From a virus: a stretch of DNA of 37,892 nucleotides. Below are positions 1 to 8,100 of this stretch, piece after piece. The DNA lies in IMG/VR virus record IMGVR_UViG_3300032087_005329, positions 1 to 37,892 of that record; one strand, given 5' to 3'. The notes under the pieces are model-generated. The model saw nothing but the letters and a program-made list of their open reading frames with translations. It was not told where the DNA came from and made no database searches. Both the position numbers and the translations under genes were made by a program. Within the stretch, counting starts at the first letter, position 1, and each line of letters starts with the position of its first letter.

Positions 1-273
1 TAAAATATCACCACCAACATGAAGTTTTGATGTTGGTATTGTCGTTCCTATTCCAACATTGCCTTCAGTAAAATAAGTATCATAATAATTAGTCCCTACT
101 CCAGCAGACCATGTATTGACTGCAAATACTGTAGTTCCAATACCAACATTTTTGGAAGCGTAAAACTTACCATCATATGTGTTTAGGGCTATTTCCCCTA
201 AAGATAATTGGTCTCCTGTCGGAATTTTTCCGGCGACAGAAGACCTTTTAATTCTTATCGTTGGGTCAGCCAT
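1..273 (-). CDS. Tail-fibre-like virion protein, N-terminal part (3' end beyond window)
   Basis: The gene starts at an ATG at 273 and stays open to the left edge, so only the first 91 residues are visible. The protein begins MADPTIRIKRSS and continues GEIALNTYDGKFY, an opening I associate with cyanophage fibre and other adhesin-type virion proteins. It then has NVGIGTT repeats, including NVGIGTTIPTSKLHVGG, a motif common in the shafts of trimeric phage fibres that end in an S74-type chaperone domain. That C-terminal domain would lie outside the window. It is the last gene seen in the late operon. A GATAAATA late-promoter-like box lies 58 nt upstream, and the purine-rich GAGGAAG just before the start is a plausible ribosome binding site. 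The receptor-binding role is inferred from family and position. Confidence 0.72.
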   Translation of the reverse strand, partial: MADPTIRIKRSSVAGKIPTGDQLSLGEIALNTYDGKFYASKNVGIGTTVFAVNTWSAGVGTNYYDTYFTEGNVGIGTTIPTSKLHVGGDIL

Positions 274-305
274 TCAACTTCCTCATTGATGGTATTTACC
301 TTAAA

Positions 306-321
306 CCTAGTATATACCAGG
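306..321. repeat. 16-bp near-palindrome in the leader of the fibre gene
   Basis: CCTAGTATATACCAGG is symmetric except for one mismatched pair. It lies between the GATAAATA box at 331-338 and the start codon at 273. It could be a protein-binding site or a weak RNA hairpin; no U-tract follows, so it is not a typical terminator. Confidence 0.35.
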
Positions 322-330
322 CATTAAAAA

Positions 331-338
331 TATTTATC
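331..338 (-). promoter_or_regulatory. Late-promoter-like box GATAAATA
   Basis: On the minus strand the sequence reads GATAAATA, matching the NATAAATA form of T4-type late promoters. It sits just after the stop codon of the 109-aa gene and 58 nt before the fibre gene. The leader is longer than for the other late boxes here. Confidence 0.5.
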
Positions 339-340
339 TT

Positions 341-670
341 TCAGAAAGTCCCAGCATCAACATCTATTTGATTATCTAAATCACTTCCCAATTGATTTAA
401 AAATACAGTAGATATTCCTGGAGATGAAGTTTCGTTTACAGCAGCTGTAAATATTTCATCAGGATTGACTGCCTCATAAGTTTGTGTTGACGAATTGTAC
501 ATAATTACATACTTATCAGATACTGAATTTCCATCAAAATCTGAAAGATCTGAAAATTTTGCAGGCACAGATGTTGCTCCTATACTAACACTAGATACTG
601 TTAAAGAAGATGGGGTATCTAAAGAAATACTATATTCCGAACTTGTTAAAGATACGTTGTATTCTGTCAT
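341..670 (-). CDS. Conserved small cyanophage virion protein (109 aa)
   Basis: The ATG at 670 overlaps the stop of the preceding gene (ATGA, 667-670), so translation is probably coupled. The protein is Ser/Thr-rich with a predicted beta character and has no signal peptide or membrane segment. The stretch around residues 38-70 (KFSDLSDFDGNSVSDKYVIM) and the C-terminal LDNQIDVDAGTF resemble segments I recognise from conserved proteins next to fibre genes in cyanophages. Its position between a structural 110-aa gene and the fibre gene suggests a small virion component or fibre-attachment protein. I recognise no enzymatic motif. The function is inferred from context only. Confidence 0.7.
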   Translation of the reverse strand: MTEYNVSLTSSEYSISLDTPSSLTVSSVSIGATSVPAKFSDLSDFDGNSVSDKYVIMYNSSTQTYEAVNPDEIFTAAVNETSSPGISTVFLNQLGSDLDNQIDVDAGTF

Positions 671-999
671 GATGATACAGAGTCATTAACTAAAACCATA
701 CCTTGAATAACTTTTGATACAGTACCTGTACCATCAGTCAATATAACATCGTAGTAATTTCTTCCAGAACTTAATTCTGAAGTAACTGTGGATGCCATTG
801 ATATTATAACTTTTCCCGTCGCTTCAGTTATGGTTGATGCGAAAGATACTGAAGAAGATGCTGTTGGATGTTTTTTAATTTTTGCTGATATTGAAGAACT
901 TTCCAAATTTGCAATCGATTCATCACTATTTGTTAGATTAAAAGTTGCCTCAAAGTCGGTTCCTTTATCTATTGTTAAATTTACCGATGTTGCTGCCAT
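667..999 (-). CDS. Small beta-rich virion protein, BppU-N-terminus-like (110 aa)
   Basis: The protein opens with SVNLTIDKGTDFEATFNL and has SISAKIKKH and GRNYYDVIL later. This pattern resembles the N-terminal fold of phage baseplate upper or structural proteins of the BppU/DUF2479 kind: a beta sandwich with a (G)xYxYDV strand. The similarity is seen by eye, not computed. It lies directly downstream of gp16 with a GATAAATA box overlapping the gp16 stop, and its own stop overlaps the start of the next gene. A structural role in the tail or fibre region is likely. It could instead be a head or neck decoration protein. Confidence 0.68.
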   Translation of the reverse strand: MAATSVNLTIDKGTDFEATFNLTNSDESIANLESSSISAKIKKHPTASSSVSFASTITEATGKVIISMASTVTSELSSGRNYYDVILTDGTGTVSKVIQGMVLVNDSVSS

Positions 1000-1018
1000 G
1001 ACACACTTGTATTTTTAG

Positions 1019-1447
1019 TTATTTATCTTCGTTTTGTTTTTTCAAGAGTTTAGCTAATTCTGCTGTAGAACCAACAAAGAGTGCATTAGTAACATTTGTT
1101 GTACCTTTTGAACCTTTATCTTCCTCAACATCCTTTAGTTTTTTCTGAAGTTCCATTAATTTATCTGTCGCATCTGAAACACTTTTAATTAATTGACCAG
1201 CAACTTCATATGCCCTTGGTTGCTCCGTTTCTTGAGCTAGCTCAAGAATACCATTAATTGCTTCTTGACCTTTTTCAATTATCGAATATAAATTTCCTCT
1301 CGTATATTCATAATCTTTTTGAACATCATTTGAAATCTTTTTTTCATCAGGTGTTATTACAGGTACATTCATGTCATTTTCTTTTTCAGGAACTATTTCT
1401 GCTTCTACATTAAAAGCATCGCTCAAATCTTCATACTTTTTAGTCAT
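1019..1447 (-). CDS. 16: Terminase small subunit gp16
   Basis: The small terminase subunit forms a ring that helps the large subunit gp17 start and regulate DNA packaging at the portal. This 142-aa protein is close to the T4 length of 164 aa. It shows the same layout: an acidic N terminus, a central helical segment with QKDYEYTRGNLYSIIEKGQEA followed by EQPRAYEVAGQLIKSVSDA, then a long helix MELQKKLKDVEE, and a C-terminal NALFVGSTAELAKLL that parallels the FMGSPTEL segment of T4 gp16. It follows gp15 with a 13-nt gap. The gene for gp17, usually next, is not in its place here; the next genes are small structural ones. The assignment is by recognised motifs and synteny. Confidence 0.88.
   Translation of the reverse strand: MTKKYEDLSDAFNVEAEIVPEKENDMNVPVITPDEKKISNDVQKDYEYTRGNLYSIIEKGQEAINGILELAQETEQPRAYEVAGQLIKSVSDATDKLMELQKKLKDVEEDKGSKGTTNVTNALFVGSTAELAKLLKKQNEDK
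1020..1027 (-). promoter_or_regulatory. Late-promoter-like box GATAAATA
   Basis: GATAAATA on the minus strand overlaps the last codons and TAA stop of gp16 and lies about 20 nt before the ATG at 999. Spacing and sequence match the other late boxes in this operon, at 2493-2500, 4793-4800 and 30115-30122. Confidence 0.5.
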
Positions 1448-1460
1448 GTTTTTTAATTAC

Positions 1461-2465
1461 TTAACTTATAGTACCATCAAAACCAAAATCATCTCCAAAT
1501 TCGACAAGTGCATTATCGGCCGCTGTGATTGGTTTTACCGGAGCACCACGAAGATGATCTGTAATAGTAGTGCCATCTTTACCCCTTTCCACTGTTATAG
1601 TATTGCCATCAATTCGAGTGACAAATATTTGCTCTCCTTCCAAATCAAGATACGTTTTATTTGTAATAGAACTTGCATCATCAACTTCAATAGATGTGTC
1701 TGTTTTTACAATATCTGATGTTAGATTGGTTAATACATCACCACTATAATTCTTAATTGCTCTTGGAGTAACTGTGTAAGAAAGATTTCTTGTGGTATTT
1801 GTAGTATCTGTACCAGTAAGATAACTGATTGTTGCAGATTTGATAATATCTTTGGATGCAGAAGAAACAGGTCCGAAAAGATATGTCTTTGCACTAAATC
1901 TCAATGTATAAAGAAGAACTCTTCTTGAAGAATAATCACCTTCATAATCATCTTGCATTGTGACGTTTTCTAAAACAATGGGAATATCCCTTTTCTCATT
2001 TATTCCAGATTCTACGAGAGTTACTGTTAAATTATATGCAGGTTGAAAATATGGGAGAATTTGCTCAACTATTTGCAAAGCATCATCATTGAGTTTTGTC
2101 ATAATACTCAATTCAAATTGCATATTATATGGAACAGGCATGAATGCCTTTTTTACAGTAGATCCATCATTAGCATCTTTGATTGTAAATTGTTGTGTGG
2201 CAGTTATTTTTCTACTCGGATCATATGTAATACCAGTAAACTCAAATGACATTCTTGGCAATGTCATTTGAGTTGGTTTATTTAAGTCTGGTGATTGCTC
2301 AAGTCTTGCTAAAAACTTTTGTGTAGGCCCATATGCAAGTGGAACTTTCATAACATTGACAACAGAATCTGCAGAATTTGTCTGCTTAATTTCTATACTG
2401 TTGAATAATGTTCCAAATGAAATGATGGTTTTTCTAAAAATTTCGTGATAAAAATACTCAAACAT
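1461..2465 (-). CDS. 15: Tail completion / sheath stabiliser gp15, with extra C-terminal module
   Basis: T4 gp15 caps the finished tail tube and sheath and joins the tail to the head. The N terminus MFEYFYHEIFRKTI, the central YELSIM-like segment (FELSIMTKLNDDALQIVEQI), LPYFQPAYN and later IPIVLENV and SSRRVLLYTLRF track T4 gp15 closely. The protein is 334 aa against 272 in T4. The excess is a C-terminal module at about residues 255-305 with TSIEVDDASS, DLEGEQIFVTRI and ITVERGKDGT, which resembles repeats in the giant gp7 and DUF4815 proteins of this window. A perfect TATAAATA late box lies 27 nt upstream. The gp15 identity is secure; the role of the C-terminal module is unknown. Confidence 0.92.
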   Translation of the reverse strand: MFEYFYHEIFRKTIISFGTLFNSIEIKQTNSADSVVNVMKVPLAYGPTQKFLARLEQSPDLNKPTQMTLPRMSFEFTGITYDPSRKITATQQFTIKDANDGSTVKKAFMPVPYNMQFELSIMTKLNDDALQIVEQILPYFQPAYNLTVTLVESGINEKRDIPIVLENVTMQDDYEGDYSSRRVLLYTLRFSAKTYLFGPVSSASKDIIKSATISYLTGTDTTNTTRNLSYTVTPRAIKNYSGDVLTNLTSDIVKTDTSIEVDDASSITNKTYLDLEGEQIFVTRIDGNTITVERGKDGTTITDHLRGAPVKPITAADNALVEFGDDFGFDGTIS

Positions 2466-2492
2466 TTTTATATTTAACGGGCCAATAAATTC

Positions 2493-2500
2493 TATTTATA
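2493..2500 (-). promoter_or_regulatory. Late promoter box TATAAATA
   Basis: The minus strand reads AGTATAAATAGAA, an exact copy of the T4 late-promoter consensus TATAAATA. It lies 27 nt before the gp15 start and immediately beyond the 3' end of gp14. This is the clearest late box in the window. Confidence 0.65.
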
Positions 2501-2502
2501 CT

Positions 2503-3924
2503 TTATGCCTGACCAAAAGGATTTCTTTCTGAAAAGTCGATAATTGCATCAGCTTCTGTCTCTATATCATCATTACTACTAAATCCATCTGATGCTTCAA
2601 ATTCCGTTATTGCTCTTATCATGTAAGATGCTTCAGAATCTTCGCCAACTACAGTTTCTCCAGAGACAAATTCTCCACTAACAGAAGCAATTTCAAGAAC
2701 ACTTGTATTTACATTCCAAGATCTAACTCTTGCTGTTGTTCCACTCGTAGAACCTGTAATAACTTCATTGAAAATATAAGTTCCAATTCCAGACAAATAT
2801 GGAGATCCTATGGTAACCGTTGGTTCTTCAGTATATCCAGTACCTGCATTTGTAATCGTAATTGCAGTAATTGTTCCTGCAGAACTCACCACCGCAGTAG
2901 CGGCCGCTGATACTGTGGAAATTCCTGTAAACGTGACAGGTGGGGCAACAGTATAACCAGATCCAGCATTCGAAACTGTAATTGGACCAATCGAACCTGC
3001 AGATATCATAGAAGTCGCAGCTGCACCACCTCCACCACCTCCAATGAATCTAATTCCAGGTGCAGTGGTATATCCACTACCAGGATTAACTAAATTAACT
3101 GATTGAACAGACTTTGCGTTAGGATTTACATTATCAGTGCAAACTACAATTCCACTAATCATTACTGCCGTTGCTATTCCAGTAGTTCCTCCAGAAGGTG
3201 CAGAGGATATAGCAACTGTTGGTGCACTTGAATACCCACCACCACGATTAGTGACTGTAATATATTGAATTGATCCATTTAACACTTGAGATATGGATGC
3301 AGTTGCAGTTACTCCAGCACCAACCATAGTTAAAGTTTGTACACTACCAAATGTAACATAACCATCGTCTAAATTTGTTGAGATTCCTGTAAGAACATCA
3401 TCAACTTCTGAAATACCCGTATCAAGGATATCATTTTGTTCCATTCTGAATAGTTCACACTTCAGAACATAAACATAGTTTTTTCTAAGTTGATAGAATG
3501 GTTTTTCGTGCTCAACAAACTTAATTTCAAAAATTCTATCGCCTAGTGGAAAATAAATTAAGTCTCCTTCTTTTGGACGAGTAGTTAGTTTTACGTTAGC
3601 CTTATCTTTGAGTAATGGTGATATGTATTGCTCATATCTTTCTTTAGAAATTATCAATTCAATTTCATTTGTTGCTTGTATACCAAACTTTGAAAGGATA
3701 GTTGTATTATCACCATACCCTTCATAATTATTGACATATGCCTCAATAGGATGAGCCTGATCAAATTTAGATTGAATAACTTCTCGGATTATTGTTTTTT
3801 CAGTTGCATATTTTCTGGGAATATAATGTACTTCTACACCATACATTCTCAATTGCTCATTTATGAGATCTTGGACCAGACCTTGCTCTGTTTGCGACCC
3901 TTGTAGAAAAAATGGATTTAGCAT
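2503..3924 (-). CDS. 14: Neck protein gp14 with repeat insertion
   Basis: With gp13, gp14 forms the neck that closes the filled head and accepts the tail. I chose the ATG at 3924, giving 473 aa and 4 nt after the gp13 stop; an upstream in-frame TTG at 3936 would overlap gp13. Residues 1-185 (MLNPFFLQGSQTEQ, VEVHYIPRKY, GDLIYFPLGDRIFEIKFVEH) match gp14 of T4-like phages, and the C-terminal EADAIIDFSERNPFGQA also looks like the family's end. T4 gp14 is 256 aa. The difference is a low-complexity, beta-rich insertion at about residues 195-440 holding four copies of an N-x-G-x-GYT-x-x-P motif (near 221, 273, 313 and 353) and a GGGGGG run. The insertion may form an extra domain outside the neck ring. 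Confidence 0.9.
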   Translation of the reverse strand: MLNPFFLQGSQTEQGLVQDLINEQLRMYGVEVHYIPRKYATEKTIIREVIQSKFDQAHPIEAYVNNYEGYGDNTTILSKFGIQATNEIELIISKERYEQYISPLLKDKANVKLTTRPKEGDLIYFPLGDRIFEIKFVEHEKPFYQLRKNYVYVLKCELFRMEQNDILDTGISEVDDVLTGISTNLDDGYVTFGSVQTLTMVGAGVTATASISQVLNGSIQYITVTNRGGGYSSAPTVAISSAPSGGTTGIATAVMISGIVVCTDNVNPNAKSVQSVNLVNPGSGYTTAPGIRFIGGGGGGAAATSMISAGSIGPITVSNAGSGYTVAPPVTFTGISTVSAAATAVVSSAGTITAITITNAGTGYTEEPTVTIGSPYLSGIGTYIFNEVITGSTSGTTARVRSWNVNTSVLEIASVSGEFVSGETVVGEDSEASYMIRAITEFEASDGFSSNDDIETEADAIIDFSERNPFGQA

Positions 3925-3928
3925 AGCA

Positions 3929-4771
3929 TTAACCAATCATATCTAATGGGGGAAGTTCGTATGTATTTGACATTTTTTCCATTAAGTCGTCTATTTCTTT
4001 TTGAGCATCATCATATAACTGTCTTCCATTAAGCTCCACACCACCAGGAAGTTTTACTCCTTGAAATTTAATTAAATTTTGTCCCCATTGCTTCTTAATC
4101 AGTGAAGTCACATATTTTTTCAAAAAAGAATCATTCCATACTTCAGAATATGAATTTGGATCTAAAACAGAAAAACAATCGATGATAAAAAAGTCTCCGG
4201 CATTTACCGTATTCCAATCAATATCCAAATAAAGTCTATCTTGTCTCTTATTATATCTAATTTGTTTTTGTGTAGTAAGTAAAAAATTAATATCTTCAAG
4301 ATATGTTTTTACCATTGAATAAGATAAAAGTTCTGTCGAACCCCAATAATAAACATCATTTAAAAATAATTGATATTTGGCACTAAACATATTGCTGGAA
4401 ACAGCATTAGATCCATCAAAATGAAATATTTTTGTAACACCAATGACAGAATTTGGAATTTTTAAATAATTTGAATTTTCATAATAACTGAAAGTTGTTG
4501 CTGTACCAACAATTGTTTCTGTGGCAGAAGTCGTAGAGATACCGACACCTGTTGGGGCCTTTGCTTTTCCCCGATTTATGTCTGCTTCTGTTATTTGATA
4601 TTTAAATAATGCAGGATATACACCATCAAAATGCCGTTCTTGAAAAAATTGAACGGCATCATCAATTAAGTCATCAATTTGCTCATCCGCAACATTAATT
4701 TCTAAAACTGGCGCTCCCAGTTTTCTTTTTGCATAATCTATTAACTCTTGTTTTGTGGATGGTTGCGCCAT
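3929..4771 (-). CDS. 13: Neck protein gp13 (head completion)
   Basis: gp13 binds the portal-proximal face of the filled head together with gp14 and prepares it for tail joining. This 280-aa protein (T4: 309 aa) has the family's pattern: an N-terminal helix TKQELIDYAKRKLGAP, then DEQIDDLIDDAVQFFQERHFDG, a central beta region (YLKIPNSVIGVTKIF, MFSAKYQLFLND), and the strongly conserved C-terminal YVTSLIKKQWGQNLIKFQGV followed by KLPGGVELNGRQLYDDA. The start is an ATG at 4771 with a CATAAATA late box 21 nt upstream. gp14 follows after 4 nt, so the two are probably coupled. Length and motifs make the assignment firm. Confidence 0.93.
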   Translation of the reverse strand: MAQPSTKQELIDYAKRKLGAPVLEINVADEQIDDLIDDAVQFFQERHFDGVYPALFKYQITEADINRGKAKAPTGVGISTTSATETIVGTATTFSYYENSNYLKIPNSVIGVTKIFHFDGSNAVSSNMFSAKYQLFLNDVYYWGSTELLSYSMVKTYLEDINFLLTTQKQIRYNKRQDRLYLDIDWNTVNAGDFFIIDCFSVLDPNSYSEVWNDSFLKKYVTSLIKKQWGQNLIKFQGVKLPGGVELNGRQLYDDAQKEIDDLMEKMSNTYELPPLDMIG

Positions 4772-4792
4772 ATCTATGGACTCTTTTTTGAA

Positions 4793-4800
4793 TATTTATG
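4793..4800 (-). promoter_or_regulatory. Late-promoter-like box CATAAATA
   Basis: The minus strand reads CCATAAATATT, 21 nt before the gp13 ATG and overlapping the end of the preceding small gene. It would start a secondary late transcript for the neck genes. Confidence 0.5.
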
Positions 4801-4972
4801 GCATTTTAGCCACGTTAGTTAATACCTCTTGTTGCTTATAGTATAACTTAATATATGCTTTTAACATATTCTTAAGAGAATCAATGCAAGTAATATTGTC
4901 AACTTCTTTAGAAATTTTAAAATATTCAAATTGCTTATTGATATTATCCAGTTGAATTGATTCAGGATCCAT
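4796..4972 (-). CDS. Small conserved protein between DUF4815 gene and gp13 (58 aa)
   Basis: The frame runs from an ATG at 4972 to TAA at 4796-4798 and encodes MDPESIQLDNINKQFEYFKI followed by a helical, Lys/Tyr-rich C-terminal half (IDSLKNMLKAYIKLYYKQQE). It overlaps the end of the preceding gene by 11 nt in another frame, which suggests coupling. There is no membrane segment; the protein is predicted largely alpha-helical. It fills the space between two certain virion genes, so it is likely a small assembly factor or virion component. I do not recognise a named family. Confidence 0.7.
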   Translation of the reverse strand: MDPESIQLDNINKQFEYFKISKEVDNITCIDSLKNMLKAYIKLYYKQQEVLTNVAKMP

Positions 4973-5186
4973 TAGCTAATCTCCTTAGTAAGGTTTTGAT
5001 CTCATCTAGATCTTTTTTCATACTAGCAACTTCTTCCTCCATTTGCAAGGATTTTTGTTTTTCTTTTTTTCTGATCGCTCTACGTTTGACATAATCATTA
5101 TATCCATTTTTATCAGTATTAACAATAGAGTTTGAAAAACTATCTCTTATTAAATGTGGATGGTGTTCTATTTTTGAATATGCCAT
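4962..5186 (-). CDS. Small helical protein downstream of DUF4815 gene (74 aa)
   Basis: I set the start at the ATG at 5186, which gives MAYSKIEHHPHLIRDSFSNS and leaves 2 nt after the stop of the 2,653-aa gene; an ATG at 5201 would overlap that gene. The C-terminal half (KRRAIRKKEKQKSLQMEEEV, then KKDLDEIKTLLRRLANGS) is charged with heptad-like Leu/Ile spacing and probably forms a coiled coil. The HPHLIRDSFSNSIVNTDK opening resembles conserved small proteins I recall at this position in T4-like cyanophages, function unknown. Oligomerising structural or chaperone roles fit the context. Confidence 0.75.
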   Translation of the reverse strand: MAYSKIEHHPHLIRDSFSNSIVNTDKNGYNDYVKRRAIRKKEKQKSLQMEEEVASMKKDLDEIKTLLRRLANGS

Positions 5187-5188
5187 AA

Positions 5189-8100
5189 TTATGCGAAGCA
5201 AATTGCTCTAAAATCTCTAACTCTGGGAGGATGTGCTTGGTCTGTAGATGTCATAACGAATTTAATTCTATATGACTTAAATATTGGTAAATTAGAAGCA
5301 GTAAATGTGTATTCTCTATACGAAAGATCTCTTGCTAACACAGAGTTAGGAGAAGACAGAGGAACAAATTTGTCAGGTCTTCCATCATTTTTATCTATTT
5401 CAATAGTATTTCCAAAATCATCTAGATTATTATATCCTGGGAATGGTATAAAAATAGGTTCAAAATTATCACTGTCAGAAATTGCATAGAAAACGCGAAT
5501 ATCATTATGAATATTGATGTGAGCATTAAATATAACTTTAATAGAAGTTGCTGGTTGTTCTAATTTACTTTCTCTTGTAATGTAAGAGCAAGAATGGGGA
5601 TCTTCAGTGATACTATTCACTCTATTATCAGTAATAAAATCTGATACTGGAGCATCAATTCTATTTGATGTCAGTACAACATTTACACGTTCCAAATCAA
5701 CAACCGGTGAAACAAATGGATTTGATGTTCTCATATTAACTCTTAATCCAAATGATCTTCTTCCTGGTAATTGTGAAAGAGATGAACTATTAAGTTCATT
5801 TACTCTCGATGCAATCACTCTTGTAGAATCCATATAATTTAGAGTGTTTAATTCAACGGGTTCAAATCCTTGATCAACAAAAGGAATATCAGTTCCTTGA
5901 CCACTTCCATTACCAATATTTGTTCCAGTGACTGTCCTCACTTCACCAGTAATAAGAGTTCCCGGCACTGTAATGTTTTGAACTTGTGGATTAATAATTT
6001 CAAATGGCATATTTTGTGATGCGGTTATACCTTGACCTCCTGCAGTTTTTGTTCCAGATAATTTAAGTGCCAAATGGCTTGGCGTTGAATTACCCACAGA
6101 TCTATCATCACCATCCTGTGACATATCTATTTTTACATGATAACTATCAAGAGAGATTGGGTTGGAAATGGTGACATCTGACAAATTATGTGATTTATTA
6201 ATTCTTCTCAGAGAGACACCACTAAATTCATATTTTTCAACCAATTCATTAGCTTCATATGGAACAATGTTTTCTCCTCTAGTAATTCCAGTTAAAGTAT
6301 TTCCAGAAACTCCAGTATATTCAATAATTTCATCATTGATTCTAATGTAACCCGGATGAGTGGATCCTACAGATACATTTTCAAAAGTTCCAAATTCTGA
6401 ACTATCATCAACAACAATAGAAGAAGTATCTTCAATACCATATGCAGATGATAAACGTGTTGGATTTATATCAGATTTTACACCTGAGAGTTGAATTGTA
6501 TTAATTTCATGATGCATTCCATGATTTTTATGATTAACTTTAATGTGCAATCCATCATCTACAACATCAACGCGAGAAAGAGTGACTGTGCCTGGATCTC
6601 CTTCAACATTTTCATTGATAGAAGAAGTGATGCCTGTACCATCAGTATATCTCATGGTCTTTCCTACACCTGTAGTAAACTGACCTTGAACATTATCAAG
6701 AATTAATGTATCAGTTGAGGCAATCGAAACTACAGATAATCTTGCATTTCTACCAACAGATGCATTTCCGATAGTATTAATTCCAAGAACATCACCAACT
6801 TGATATCCAGATCCAGAAGTTGATGTAACTGTTACAACTCCAATTTTTCCACTAGAAACTTCAACCTCGGCAAGAAGATTTCTTCCAAATCCAGTTACGT
6901 TTGTCAATTCGACATCAGAGAAGTAATATACCCCATCCAATGGAGTATATCCAATACCTGCATTAATGACAGCCAAATTTCCTGTGGCAATTCCAGCTTT
7001 TCCTACCAAGTCGCCTGTTGCTATTATTGATTCCCCAGCAGATTCTTGGAAAATAGTATTACCTAATTGCATTGGCAATCTTCCTGTTCCCAAATCTCTC
7101 TCAACTAATGTTGACCCCAAACCAACCACTACTCTATTGGATTTTACTGAAATTGAATCTTTCATCAATGTAGGAATCTGAGAATTAGATTCATTTAACG
7201 GTGGATTATAAAAATCAATACTTCCTGACGCTTGGAACCTTGCTGCATACAAATTAAATGTCAAATCTTCCCACTGACTTGGTTCCCATGTTTTTGCGTT
7301 TTGAGATTTAAATAAAGATCCAAGAGATGGTTGTTGTGAAACATATTCATCAGTAACCAAATCATTTTCTTCAACTCTGGATATGAATACTCTATATTTT
7401 GTCGATAATGACCATAAAATAATTGCATAATCTTTTTCAGGAGCAAGATAAACTGGTGCAGGAAACACAACTCTGTGAGGCACAGATCCATCTTCCGATA
7501 CCGTAATATCTTCTGGGTCTATGGATACTTCAGAATGAGGTAAAATTACTGATGAACTTGGATAACCATTAACAACTGGTCTTAACTGGAATATTACTGG
7601 AATATTCATTTGATCAACTGTCTCAAAGAAAATGTCGCAACCAGTTGCAAACACTCCAGTAGGTTCAAAAACTGAGAATGTTTGTGCTAGTGGGTCACCA
7701 TTTCTACCAATACCAGTATTACGCCAAGCCTGCTGAATGGTTGATTGAATATTCGTTACATTGGTTATATTTTGAACAATTGGTCGAGGTGCTGGTACTG
7801 GAGGAAGTGTAGCAGCATCAGATCCAATAGATGTTGCAGTATCATTAATGATATTAGTTGTAGATCCAAGAGTAAATGTATCTACTTGAGAACCAACAAA
7901 CTCTCTGACCTCTTGGGTATCGGTCATTTCAATCCATTCGATTCTAGCATTTCTTGTTGAAATAATTTCTTCTTGTACAGTTTCAAGTGAACCAGTTGAT
8001 TCAAATTGAGTTGCAGCAGAGGTATCTACGGGAGCTTGTGCATTATCTGGATTGTCAGCTAATACAAATTGTTTCTTACCTGTGTTAAATTTTAAATTTG

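Noticed and set aside
2820-3260. Regular repeats in gp14 as a CRISPR-like array
   Set aside because: The periodicity is at protein level (GYT motifs), unit lengths vary, the DNA repeats are degenerate, and the stretch is fully coding.
3922-3936. TTG start at 3936 for gp14, TTG at 32931 for the DUF7249-like gene, TTG at 36338 for the 50-aa gene
   Set aside because: Each has a good ATG downstream that removes overlap with the previous gene or an unconserved leader; gp14 family proteins begin close to MLNPFF.
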